Source of the DNA: Flavobacterium succinicans
GTDB taxonomy: Bacteria > Bacteroidota > Bacteroidia > Flavobacteriales > Flavobacteriaceae
Reading direction: 5' to 3'
Length of the DNA: 64,000 nucleotides
Assembly: GCF_001662485.1 (NCBI RefSeq)
Contig: NZ_JMTM01000060.1
Span: forward strand, 62,001-126,000
Positions 51,700-59,559 of the stretch are shown here, piece by piece. Under the pieces are notes generated by a model. The model was not told the DNA's origin. It made no database searches and saw only the letters and a list, made by a program, of their open reading frames with translations. Within the stretch, counting starts at the first letter, position 1; every line of letters begins with the position of its first letter. The position numbers and the translations under genes were made by a program.

Positions 51700-52178
51700 A
51701 GAGAGATACATTTATACATCTCTTTTGATTGTTTATCCGGATTCGAACCTTTCTTTATCTAATTTTTCTTAAAAATTAACCATAAAAAAACCTCCAAGTT
51801 TCCTTGAAGATATTAAAGGCATCGTCCCGATTCGAACCTTTCTTTATCTAATTTTTCTTAAAAATTTACCATAAAAAAAACCTTCAAGTTTCTTTGAAGG
51901 TATTAAAGTCATCGTTCGGATTCGAACCTTTCTTTATCTAATTTTTCATAAAAATTATCCATAAAAAAAACCTTCAAGTTTCTTTGAAGGTATTAAAGTC
52001 ATCGTTCGAATTCGAACCTTTTCTTTATCTAATTTTTCTTAAAAATTAACCATAAAAAAACCTCCGAGTTTCCTTGAAGACATTAAAGGCATCGTCCGGA
52101 TTCGAACCTTTTCTTTATCTAATTTTTCATAAAAAATTATCCATAAAAAAAACCTCCAAGTTTCCTTGAAGGTTTCAG
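51700..52178 (-). repeat. tandem array of five tRNA-Cys 3'-end plus hairpin units
   Basis: ATTCGAACC starts at 51741, 51830, 51920, 52010 and 52100, and in the intact tRNA at 52192, so the unit is 89-92 bp. Each unit on the minus strand has the tRNA T-arm/acceptor 3' half (GGTTCGAATCCGG then ACGATGCC in the best copies), a hairpin of the ACCTTCAAG/CTTGAAGGT kind with a T run, and an AT-rich linker. The copy next to the tRNA is exact over 21 nt; the outermost keeps only the TCCGGATTCGAACC part and a different hairpin (AGAGAT/ATCTCT). Confidence 0.92.
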
Positions 52179-52249
52179 AGGCATCGTCCGGATTCGAACC
52201 GGAGTAGGAGCTTTTGCAGAGCCCAGCCTAGCCGCTCGGCCACGACGCC
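52179..52249 (-). tRNA. tRNA-Cys (GCA)
   Basis: A 71-nt cloverleaf on the minus strand begins GGCGTCGTGGCCGAG, has the anticodon loop with GCA (CTCTGCAAAAG), a CCGG-TTCGAAT-CCGG T-arm, and an acceptor pairing GGCGTCG with CGATGCC; discriminator U, no encoded CCA. The 3' end and terminator are repeated five times downstream. Confidence 0.95.
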
Positions 52250-52354
52250 ATTGTTTAAACGGATTGCAAATGTACTATAAAATTTTCAAAAAGCAAATTT
52301 CGAATTCTAAATAAAATAGAATAGTATTTCTTTTTAACTTTTTAATTTTTACGT

Positions 52355-52714
52355 TTAATTTCTAGTTTCACTCATTATAATGGTAACTGCTTCTACATCA
52401 CCACCAATTGGAGGATTAATTTTTGAAACCGCTACTTCAATTTTCGTAATTGTTGGAACTTCTTTCATTGCTCGAACAATGATTCTGTGAGTTACATGCT
52501 CTAATAGTGCTGATCGAATAGCCATTTCTTCCATCACAATTCGATTTAATAAGACATAATCAACGGTATCTTTTAACTGATCGGATAGTGCCGATTGTGT
52601 AAGATCGGTTTCAATCTCTAAATCTACTCGGTATTCTGAACCTATTTTTGATTCTTCGATTAAACAACCATGATATGAAAACGTGCGAATATTATTAAGT
52701 TTTATTTTACCCAT
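52355..52714 (-). CDS. folB: dihydroneopterin aldolase
   Basis: A 119-residue folate-pathway enzyme that cleaves dihydroneopterin to 6-hydroxymethyl-dihydropterin. KIKLNNIRTFSYHGCLIEESKIGSEYRVDLEIETD is the N-terminal signature (with the G-C variant of the usual HGxxxxE), DTVDYVLLNRIVMEEM and LLEHVTHRIIVRAMKEVP cover the active-site Glu/His region. Length is normal. It is divergent from glnS. Confidence 0.93.
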   Translation of the reverse strand: MGKIKLNNIRTFSYHGCLIEESKIGSEYRVDLEIETDLTQSALSDQLKDTVDYVLLNRIVMEEMAIRSALLEHVTHRIIVRAMKEVPTITKIEVAVSKINPPIGGDVEAVTIIMSETRN

Positions 52715-52855
52715 TTTTGTTTTAAAAACGTATTATTTATTGGCTATAAAAGTACAAATTCTTTTGTTTTTTTAATGGAATAAATAAATAAAGAACCTTA
52801 TTATACCTAGATTCCTCAACAATTTTGATAACTTTGCCGTTCAAATTTCAATATA

Positions 52856-54895
52856 ATGGCTGCAGAAGAAAAATCACTTCATTTTATAGAACAAATCATT
52901 GAAGATAGTATTGCTAATGGTTTTCCTAAAGAGCAATTACGCTTCCGTTTTCCACCAGAACCTAATGGGTATTTACACATTGGTCATGCCAAATCTATTT
53001 GTCTAAATTTTGGTTTAGGTTTAAAATATAACGCTCCAGTTAATCTTCGATTTGATGATACGAATCCTGCAAAAGAAGAGCAAGAATACGTTGATGCTAT
53101 CAAAGAAGATGTAAAATGGTTAGGTTTTAATTGGTCTGAAGAATTGTATTCTTCTGATTATTTTCAACAATTGTATGATTGGGCTATTCTTTTGATTAAA
53201 AAAGGAAAAGCTTATGTAGATAGCCAAACTTCAGAAGAAATGGCTGCTCAAAAAGGAACTCCAACGCAACCTGGTGTTGATGGCCCTTATAGAAATCGTA
53301 CTATAGAAGAAAATCTTCAGTTATTTGAAGGCATGAAAAATGGTGATTTTCCGGAAGGAAGTCACGTTTTGAGAGCCAAAATTGATATGACGTCTACCAA
53401 TATGTTGATGCGTGATCCATTAATGTACAGAATTTTACATCGCCATCATCATCGTACTGGTAATGACTGGAATATTTACCCGATGTATGATTATGCTCAT
53501 GGTGAAAGCGATTATTTGGAACAAATTTCTCACTCTATTTGTACTTTGGAATTTGTGATGCATCGCGAATTGTATGACTGGTTTTTGGATCAAATTTATG
53601 ATTCGGAAAAAGTAAGACCACATCAATATGAATTTGCTCGTTTGAACTTGAATTATACCGTTATGAGCAAACGAAAATTATTACAATTGGTTCAAGATAA
53701 AGTAGTTAATGGGTGGGATGATCCAAGAATGCCTACTATTTCTGGTTTACGTAGAAGAGGGTATACCGCTGCTTCTATTCGTAAATTTTGTGATACAATT
53801 GGTGTTGCTAAACGTGAAAATATTATTGATATCTCTTTATTAGACTTCTGTCTACGTGAAGATTTGAATAAAAAAGCACCTAGAGTTATGGCTGTTTTGG
53901 ATCCTGTAAAATTGGTTATTACCAATTATCCAGAAGACAAAGTGGAATGGTTAGATGCTGAAAATAATCAAGAAGATGAAGCTGCTGGTTTCAGAAAAGT
54001 GCCTTTCTCTCGTGAATTATACATAGAAAAAGAAGATTTTCTTGAAGTAGCTCCAGCCAAGTTTTTTAGATTGAGTATTGGTAATGAAGTACGTTTAAAA
54101 AACGGTTATATTATTAAGGGTGAGTCAGTTGTAAAAAATTCTGATGGTTCGATAAAAGAAATCCACGTTACTTATGACACCGATTCTTTAAGTGGAAGTG
54201 GGAGTGAAGCCAGCAAACGTAAAGTAGCTGGAACGCTTCATTGGGTTGCAATCAATCACGCTATTGAAGCAGAAGTTCGTTTGTATGATCGTTTATTTAC
54301 AGATGAAGCACCGGATAGTCATAAAGAGAAGAGTTTCTTAGAATTTGTAAATCCATCTTCTTTGCAAATTGTAACTGGTTTTGTGGAACCAAGTTTACAA
54401 GATACAGTTTCTGGTAGTCATTATCAATTCCAAAGATTGGGTTATTTTTCTGTTGATAAAGATACAACTGCTTCAAAATTAGTATTTAACAAAACGGTTG
54501 GTTTGAAAGATGCTTGGGAGGAGAAAGACAAGAAAGAAGCAAATCTTTTGATGAATACTCAAAAGGAAATCAATAAGTACGTTAAAGAAAAAGATGCAAA
54601 CGTTGCTTCTGCTTTGTTAACATCAATTGTTGGTAATATCGAAAGTATTGACAATTATAGTTTATTGACGCAAACGGTTAGTAAGAATATTAAAAATGAC
54701 AATAATGCTTTATTGTTTTCAAATTTAATTCTCAAATATTCAGATAAAATTTCATTTAAAGATATTGCTACTGATTCTTTACAAAAATTATATACAATGT
54801 CTTTAAAAAGTCAATCTACTTTAGTTCGTGAGATTGTCATTGAAAACATAAAAAATGACGCGATTCATTTAGATCAATTTCAAACTTTGATTTAA
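52856..54895 (+). CDS. glnS: glutamine--tRNA ligase with C-terminal extension
   Basis: A 679-residue class I synthetase. HIGH is exact at residues 41-44 (PPEPNGYLHIGHAKS) and the KMSKS-type MSKR at 270-273. The core ends near residue 555, as in E. coli GlnRS, and a further ~120-residue helical, lysine-rich extension follows (KEINKYVKEKDANVASALLTSIVG to the end). In Bacteroidota such extensions are often annotated as YqeY-like; I cannot confirm that from reading. It has a terminator at 54921-54949. Confidence 0.95.
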   Translation: MAAEEKSLHFIEQIIEDSIANGFPKEQLRFRFPPEPNGYLHIGHAKSICLNFGLGLKYNAPVNLRFDDTNPAKEEQEYVDAIKEDVKWLGFNWSEELYSSDYFQQLYDWAILLIKKGKAYVDSQTSEEMAAQKGTPTQPGVDGPYRNRTIEENLQLFEGMKNGDFPEGSHVLRAKIDMTSTNMLMRDPLMYRILHRHHHRTGNDWNIYPMYDYAHGESDYLEQISHSICTLEFVMHRELYDWFLDQIYDSEKVRPHQYEFARLNLNYTVMSKRKLLQLVQDKVVNGWDDPRMPTISGLRRRGYTAASIRKFCDTIGVAKRENIIDISLLDFCLREDLNKKAPRVMAVLDPVKLVITNYPEDKVEWLDAENNQEDEAAGFRKVPFSRELYIEKEDFLEVAPAKFFRLSIGNEVRLKNGYIIKGESVVKNSDGSIKEIHVTYDTDSLSGSGSEASKRKVAGTLHWVAINHAIEAEVRLYDRLFTDEAPDSHKEKSFLEFVNPSSLQIVTGFVEPSLQDTVSGSHYQFQRLGYFSVDKDTTASKLVFNKTVGLKDAWEEKDKKEANLLMNTQKEINKYVKEKDANVASALLTSIVGNIESIDNYSLLTQTVSKNIKNDNNALLFSNLILKYSDKISFKDIATDSLQKLYTMSLKSQSTLVREIVIENIKNDAIHLDQFQTLI

Positions 54896-54920
54896 TTTTT
54901 CATCATCAATTTTTCTTATC

Positions 54921-54949
54921 AAAAGCATCCTTTATAGGGATGCTTTTTT
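54921..54949 (+). terminator. intrinsic terminator of glnS
   Basis: AAAAGCATCC (54921-54930) pairs with GGATGCTTTT (54938-54947), followed by T residues. The rest of the gap to 55130 is AT-rich with no gene. Confidence 0.82.
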
Positions 54950-55138
54950 ATTATTAATAGTTTCTATTGTTTTTAAAAAAATAATTAATTTTTATTATTA
55001 AAAATGACTTTAATAAATTAATTTTAAGACATTTTTTTTATTTCTTCGACTCAATTTATGTCTTTTTATTTTTCTTTAAATTAGAGGCTTTATTTTAATT
55101 TTAACTTCCCTTTTTAATAGTTTTTCACGTTATTAACT

Positions 55139-55166
55139 TTGTTTTGTTAATAAAGTAGTATCTTTA
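55139..55166 (+). promoter_or_regulatory. promoter of the YtxH operon
   Basis: A TTG (55139-55141), 17 bp, then TATCTTTA (55159-55166, one base from TAnnTTTG) and 28 bp to the ATG. TAACTTTG at 55134-55141 is an overlapping alternative -7 box. Confidence 0.4.
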
Positions 55167-55193
55167 TAATTCATAACACTAATTTTAAGTATC

Positions 55194-55523
55194 ATGGCAA
55201 GTAACACTGGAAATACCATTTTAGCACTTTTAACAGGAGCTGCTATTGGAGCAGGAATCGGAATTTTATTCGCTCCAGACAAAGGGACTCATACAAGAAG
55301 AAAAATTCGTGAAGGCGTAGATGAGGCAAAAGATAATTTTAATGAAAAATTTTCTGAGGTTTCAGATAGACTTATTGAAAAAGCATTTTTAACCAAAGAT
55401 GATTTTGAGGAAAATTTGGATAAGTTTGTTTCTAATGCAAGTCATAAAACTGAAGATGTTATTACTTTTCTGGAAGAGAAATTAGCTGCACTCAAATTAA
55501 AAAATGCTAAATTTCAAAAATAA
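55194..55523 (+). CDS. YtxH domain-containing protein
   Basis: A 109-residue protein with a hydrophobic glycine-rich N-terminus (NTILALLTGAAIGAGIGILFAPDKGTHTRRKI), the YtxH signature, and a long helical C-terminal part rich in charged residues. YtxH proteins are linked to general envelope or stress responses. It is the first of three closely spaced small genes (9 bp and 3 bp gaps). Confidence 0.85.
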   Translation: MASNTGNTILALLTGAAIGAGIGILFAPDKGTHTRRKIREGVDEAKDNFNEKFSEVSDRLIEKAFLTKDDFEENLDKFVSNASHKTEDVITFLEEKLAALKLKNAKFQK

Positions 55524-55532
55524 CTTGTAATT

Positions 55533-55883
55533 ATGGCTTTAGAGGATCTAAAAGAGAAAAGAGAAGATATTCAAGAACAACTTCAAGCCTATATTGAAAG
55601 CAATGTAGCCTACTATAAGCTTTGGGGTTTCAAGGTAACTATGAAATCTACCACCATGATTCTCAAGTTTTCTTTGATATTGCTTTGTTTCTCGATGGTT
55701 TTATTATTTTGTTCTATAGCTGCTGCTTTAGCTATTGGTTCTTATTTAGAAAGCAATGCTTTAGGTTTTTTAACAATTGGCGCTATTTATCTTTTACTAA
55801 CCTGTGGTTTCTTTATGATTAAAGATAAAATAGTTGAAGGACCAATTTTGGAGAAATTTTCTGAAATCTTTTTTAACGATTAA
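55533..55883 (+). CDS. phage holin family (DUF1469-type) membrane protein
   Basis: A 116-residue protein with an N-terminal charged helix, then two adjacent hydrophobic helices (about residues 46-72 and 77-95) and a charged end. This fits the 'phage holin family' (Actinobacterial holin X/DUF1469) that is normally chromosomal and stress-linked in Bacteroidota, not phage-related. It sits between YtxH and an 84-residue partner. Confidence 0.75.
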   Translation: MALEDLKEKREDIQEQLQAYIESNVAYYKLWGFKVTMKSTTMILKFSLILLCFSMVLLFCSIAAALAIGSYLESNALGFLTIGAIYLLLTCGFFMIKDKIVEGPILEKFSEIFFND

Positions 55884-55886
55884 ATT

Positions 55887-56141
55887 ATGGAACCAAAAAA
55901 ATATTCATCTTATGCCGAGATTGATCGTGATTTAGAAATTTTGAAATTAGAAAAGGATATTCATTTTCAAAAATTGCTATTGAGTGTTCAAAAGACCAAG
56001 GAGAGTTTTGAACCAAAAAACATCATTAATAGTTATTTAAGTTCGTTTAAATCTACTCTTTCAAATAATTACGTTCAGATCCTACAAGTTGCCATTCCTT
56101 ACATTATTGGTTGGTTTATTAATAGAAAAAGAGGCCGTTAA
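55887..56141 (+). CDS. small DUF6327-like protein
   Basis: An 84-residue protein: an N-terminal helical charged part (EPKKYSSYAEIDRDLEILKLEKDIHFQKLL), a middle linker and a short C-terminal hydrophobic helix with a basic end (VAIPYIIGWFINRKRGR). It regularly follows YtxH and holin-like genes in flavobacteria, so it probably acts with them at the membrane. The terminator stem covers its last codons. Confidence 0.65.
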   Translation: MEPKKYSSYAEIDRDLEILKLEKDIHFQKLLLSVQKTKESFEPKNIINSYLSSFKSTLSNNYVQILQVAIPYIIGWFINRKRGR

Positions 56142-56153
56142 GCCTCTTTTTTT
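56126..56153. terminator. bidirectional terminator overlapping a gene end
   Basis: AAAAAGAGGC (56126-56135) with GCCTCTTTTTTT; the stop codon of the 84-residue gene (56139-56141) lies in the loop. It also serves the convergent SPFH gene. Confidence 0.85.
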
Positions 56154-56155
56154 GT

Positions 56156-57136
56156 TTATACTTCTTCAGAATTTCCTTCTTCTGTGTCTTCTGGTGGTTG
56201 CGGTTTTGCAACTTCTTTTGGTTTAACTCGTTCTGTTTTTTTCATCATTTGTCCAACTTGACTAGAAGCAGAGAAGGAGGCAATCATATTATTCAGCATA
56301 TCACTTCCGGCTTGTGGAGAGTTTGGTAATAAGATTAAGTTAGAATTGGCATCTGCACCAATGGCTTGTAAGGTATCATAGTGTTGTGTAACCACAATTA
56401 ATGCTGATGCTTCTTGAGAATTAATACCTACATTGTTTAAAACTTCTACACTTTCTACCAGTCCACGAGCAATTTCTCTTCTTTGATCTGCAATACCTTG
56501 TCCTTGTAATTTTTTACTTTCAGCTTCAGCTTTTGCTTTGGCTACAATTCTTATTCTTTGTGCTTCTGATTCAAATTCTGCAGCTGTTTTTTCTCTATCG
56601 GCGGCGTTAATTCGGTTCATTGCGTTTTTTACCTGAATATCAGGATCAATATCTGTTACCAAAGTGTTGATGATATCATATCCGTATGTAGTCATGGCTT
56701 CGTTTAATTCTCTTTTTACAGCAATTGCAATATCATCTTTTCTTACGAAAACATCGTCTAATATTAACTTTGGTACTTCTGCCCGAACTACATCAAACAC
56801 ATAAGCTGTAATCTGATCGTGAGGAAATTCTAATTTGTAGAATGCTTCGTACACTTTGTCTTGAATTACTTTAAACTGTACCGAAACTTTCATTTTGATA
56901 AAAACGTTATCCTTTGTTTTGGTTTCAATTAGTACGTCTAGTTGTTGAATTCTAAGATTTACTCTTCCTGCAACTCGGTCAATAATTGGAATTTTGAGTT
57001 GTAACCCTGAATTTCTTATGCTTGTAAATTTTCCAAATCGTTCAATAACTACTGCTGTTTGTTGTTTCACGGTAAAGAAAGAAGATAATAAAATTAATAG
57101 TCCGATGACTAGTAATACAATTAAAATAGGATTCAT
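56156..57136 (-). CDS. SPFH domain (paraslipin/stomatin-like) protein
   Basis: A 326-residue membrane-anchored protein: a hydrophobic N-terminus (PILIVLLVIGLLILLSSFF), the SPFH/band 7 domain (TAVVIERFGKFTSIRNSGLQLKIPIIDRVAGRVNLRIQQLDV) and a coiled-coil part rich in Ala/Glu/Lys (RINAADREKTAAEFESEAQRIRIVAKAKAEAESKKLQGQGIADQRREIARG). It probably forms an oligomeric membrane scaffold, possibly with an NfeD protein that is not present here. Confidence 0.92.
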   Translation of the reverse strand: MNPILIVLLVIGLLILLSSFFTVKQQTAVVIERFGKFTSIRNSGLQLKIPIIDRVAGRVNLRIQQLDVLIETKTKDNVFIKMKVSVQFKVIQDKVYEAFYKLEFPHDQITAYVFDVVRAEVPKLILDDVFVRKDDIAIAVKRELNEAMTTYGYDIINTLVTDIDPDIQVKNAMNRINAADREKTAAEFESEAQRIRIVAKAKAEAESKKLQGQGIADQRREIARGLVESVEVLNNVGINSQEASALIVVTQHYDTLQAIGADANSNLILLPNSPQAGSDMLNNMIASFSASSQVGQMMKKTERVKPKEVAKPQPPEDTEEGNSEEV

Positions 57137-57294
57137 AATTTATTAATTTAAAATTAGTTATTGTTTATACGTACGAATATTTTTAATGTTACATTTATTT
57201 TTGTGTTTTTAATTTCTTAATGTACTCATCATAGTATAGTAATAAAGTTGTAATTCTATCCTTTTATTTTTGTAGCTTATTTATTATTATATTT

Positions 57295-57885
57295 ATGAGC
57301 AAATTTTACTTTATCCTTTTATTTTTTTCTTTTACTTGTTTCTCTGCTGAAAATCCTAATAGCTTCATTGTTAATAAGGATGGAGAACAGATTAGTATTA
57401 ACTCAAATTTCTTTAGAATTGATAATACTGAAAAATGTATTTATTATAAATTAGTTAATAGTCCAGCTGAAATTAAAATGAATTTTAATGATTTGGATTA
57501 TGTTATGATCCGTAAAAATAAATTTAAAACGGTCAAATTTGCCAACACGAAAGAGCTTAAAGGATTTTTTGTTTTGAGTGAGTCAGCTACCAAGACTTTA
57601 TTATTTTCATCAATGTCCTCTGAAGAAGAGGAATCTGTTGTTAAATATGAATTTTATATAATTGATAAAAGCGGTTCAATTGTAGAAAGTCATGTTTTTG
57701 ATAATTTGAAACGTCCAAAATCAGCTTCTACTAGGTCTGATATATTTGGTAAAATCCGTTTCTTCTTTGATGATTGTCCTCAGCTTATTAAACGAATTTC
57801 ATCCTTTGATGTTAATTCTGCAGAAAATTTTAATCTTGATATTCTAGGCTTTTTTGATGAACCTATTTATATTAATTGCCTTTAA
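57295..57885 (+). CDS. secreted protein of unknown function
   Basis: A 196-residue protein with a signal peptide (MSKFYFILLFFSFTCFSAENP). The body is beta-rich (FIVNKDGEQISINSNFFRI, YVMIRKNKFKTVKF, LKGFFVLSESATKTLLFSS) with a late DDCPQLIKRI segment. I do not recognise the family; similar short secreted proteins are widespread in flavobacteria. It is alone, with a bidirectional terminator behind. Confidence 0.6.
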   Translation: MSKFYFILLFFSFTCFSAENPNSFIVNKDGEQISINSNFFRIDNTEKCIYYKLVNSPAEIKMNFNDLDYVMIRKNKFKTVKFANTKELKGFFVLSESATKTLLFSSMSSEEEESVVKYEFYIIDKSGSIVESHVFDNLKRPKSASTRSDIFGKIRFFFDDCPQLIKRISSFDVNSAENFNLDILGFFDEPIYINCL

Positions 57886-57892
57886 TAAAAAC

Positions 57893-57920
57893 AAAAGCTC
57901 CCAAATTTAGGGAGCTTTTT
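57893..57920. terminator. bidirectional terminator between the secreted protein gene and gltX
   Basis: AAAAGCTCCC (57893-57902) pairs with GGGAGCTTTT (57910-57919); A and T runs on each side. Confidence 0.87.
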
Positions 57921-57924
57921 AATT

Positions 57925-59439
57925 TTACAAAGTTGTTATCGCTTTTTTTAACCTTGCTATAGTTTCATCTTTTCCAATGATTTCTACAATATCAAATAGG
58001 TGAGGGCCTTTGAGGGCTCCAACTAAACTTAATCTAAATGGTTGCATAATTTTCCCCATTCCAATTTCATTGTTAGTCATCCATTCTTTTACTATGTTTT
58101 CAATATTTATTGAGTTAAAATCAGAAATTCCTTCAAGAATGGTAATTAATTGTAACATTAAAGCGGGTGTTTCTTCTTTCCAGTTCTTGCTTGCTTTTTC
58201 ATCATACGAATTAGGTGCTTCAAAAAAGTAGTTACTTAATTCCCAAAATTCATTTACGAAATGAGCTCTTTCTTTGATTAAAGATACAATTCTGGTTAAT
58301 TTATTGATTTCTATTTCTTCAATTTTTCCAGTATTTTCTGCGACAATTAGTTGAAATTGTTTTGCCAAATCTTCGTCTGATTTTTTCATCAAATATTGAT
58401 GATTAAACCATTTGTTTTTCTCAGGATCAAATTTTGCTCCTGATTTATGTACTCTTTTTAAATCGAATACTTGTGCTAACTCTTCTAGTGTAAATAATTC
58501 TTTCTCTGTTCCGTCATTCCATCCTAATAAAGCTAAGAAATTAACTACTGTTTCAGGATAAAACCCTTTTTCTCTGTATCCAGAAGAGCTACCTTCAGCC
58601 GTTTTCCACTCTAAAGGGAATACTGGAAATCCCATTTTATCACCATCCCTTTTGGATAATTTACCATTTCCAATTGGTTTTAGAATTAATGGTAAATGTG
58701 CAAATTCTGGTGCTTCCCATCCAAAGGCTCTGTATAACAATACATGTAATGGCATGGATGGTAACCATTCTTCACCACGAATGACATGTGATGTTTCCAT
58801 TAAATGGTCGTCTACTATGTTGGCTAAGTGATATGTTGGCATTCCATCGCTTTTGAAAAGAACTTTATCATCAAGTAAGTTTGTATCAAATTTTACATCG
58901 CCTCTGATAACATCATGTAAGTGTAATGTTTCATTTATTGGCGTTTTGAAGCGAATAACGTATTCTTCTCCATTAGTTAACTTTGTATTTGTTTCTTCTT
59001 CAGTTAAGGCTAATGAATTATTTAATTGATCTCTATTGCTATGATTATAGATAAATGTTTTTCCTTCGTTTTCTAATTCTTTTCTTAGTGTATCTAGTGA
59101 ATCCGCTGTATCAAAAGCATAATAAGCGTTTCCTGTTGCGATTAATTGATCAGCATATTGTCTGTACAATTCTTTTCTTTCGCTTTGTCTATAAGGACCA
59201 AATTTTTCATTTTTACCAATGGTCTCATCTGGTGCGATTCCTAGCCATTCTAATGCTTCTAAAATGTATTCTTCAGCTCCAGCTACAAATCTATTTTGAT
59301 CTGTATCCTCTATTCTAAGGTAGAAGGTTCCTTTATTTTTCTTTGCAAATAAATAATTGAAAAGGGCAGTTCTTACCCCTCCGATATGTAAAGGTCCTGT
59401 TGGACTTGGTGCAAAACGCACACGTACTGGTTTTGACAT
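57925..59439 (-). CDS. gltX: glutamate--tRNA ligase
   Basis: A 504-residue class I synthetase. HIGG replaces HIGH at residues 18-21 (SPTGPLHIGGVRTALFNYLFA), normal for GltX, and KLSKR is at 260-264 (GKLSKRDGDKMGFPVFP). The WLGIAPDE and YRQSERKELYRQYADQL segments are family marks. TATATTTG (minus strand 59463-59456) is a good -7 box 17 bp before the start. Confidence 0.96.
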   Translation of the reverse strand: MSKPVRVRFAPSPTGPLHIGGVRTALFNYLFAKKNKGTFYLRIEDTDQNRFVAGAEEYILEALEWLGIAPDETIGKNEKFGPYRQSERKELYRQYADQLIATGNAYYAFDTADSLDTLRKELENEGKTFIYNHSNRDQLNNSLALTEEETNTKLTNGEEYVIRFKTPINETLHLHDVIRGDVKFDTNLLDDKVLFKSDGMPTYHLANIVDDHLMETSHVIRGEEWLPSMPLHVLLYRAFGWEAPEFAHLPLILKPIGNGKLSKRDGDKMGFPVFPLEWKTAEGSSSGYREKGFYPETVVNFLALLGWNDGTEKELFTLEELAQVFDLKRVHKSGAKFDPEKNKWFNHQYLMKKSDEDLAKQFQLIVAENTGKIEEIEINKLTRIVSLIKERAHFVNEFWELSNYFFEAPNSYDEKASKNWKEETPALMLQLITILEGISDFNSINIENIVKEWMTNNEIGMGKIMQPFRLSLVGALKGPHLFDIVEIIGKDETIARLKKAITTL

Positions 59440-59455
59440 GGTCTAAATTTTTTTG

Positions 59456-59463
59456 CAAATATA
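59456..59463 (-). promoter_or_regulatory. -7 promoter box TATATTTG of gltX
   Basis: TATATTTG on the minus strand is an exact TAnnTTTG match 17 bp before the gltX ATG. Confidence 0.5.
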
Positions 59464-59559
59464 CGACTTTAGTACATTTTAGTTCTTTTACTTCTTAGTA
59501 TAGCTAACTTTCAGGTTCAATTTTTTTTATGTTTTTAATTCATATAAAATTGTACTTTT

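Noticed and set aside
51720..52200. CRISPR-like spacing of repeated words near tRNA-Cys
   Set aside because: The whole ~90-bp unit is repeated, including the linker, so there are no unique spacers; the repeated word is the tRNA-Cys 3' end and no cas gene is present.
55533..55883. 'Phage holin' as evidence for a prophage
   Set aside because: It lies between YtxH and a small membrane gene with no phage structural, lysis or integrase gene near; this family is chromosomal in Bacteroidota.
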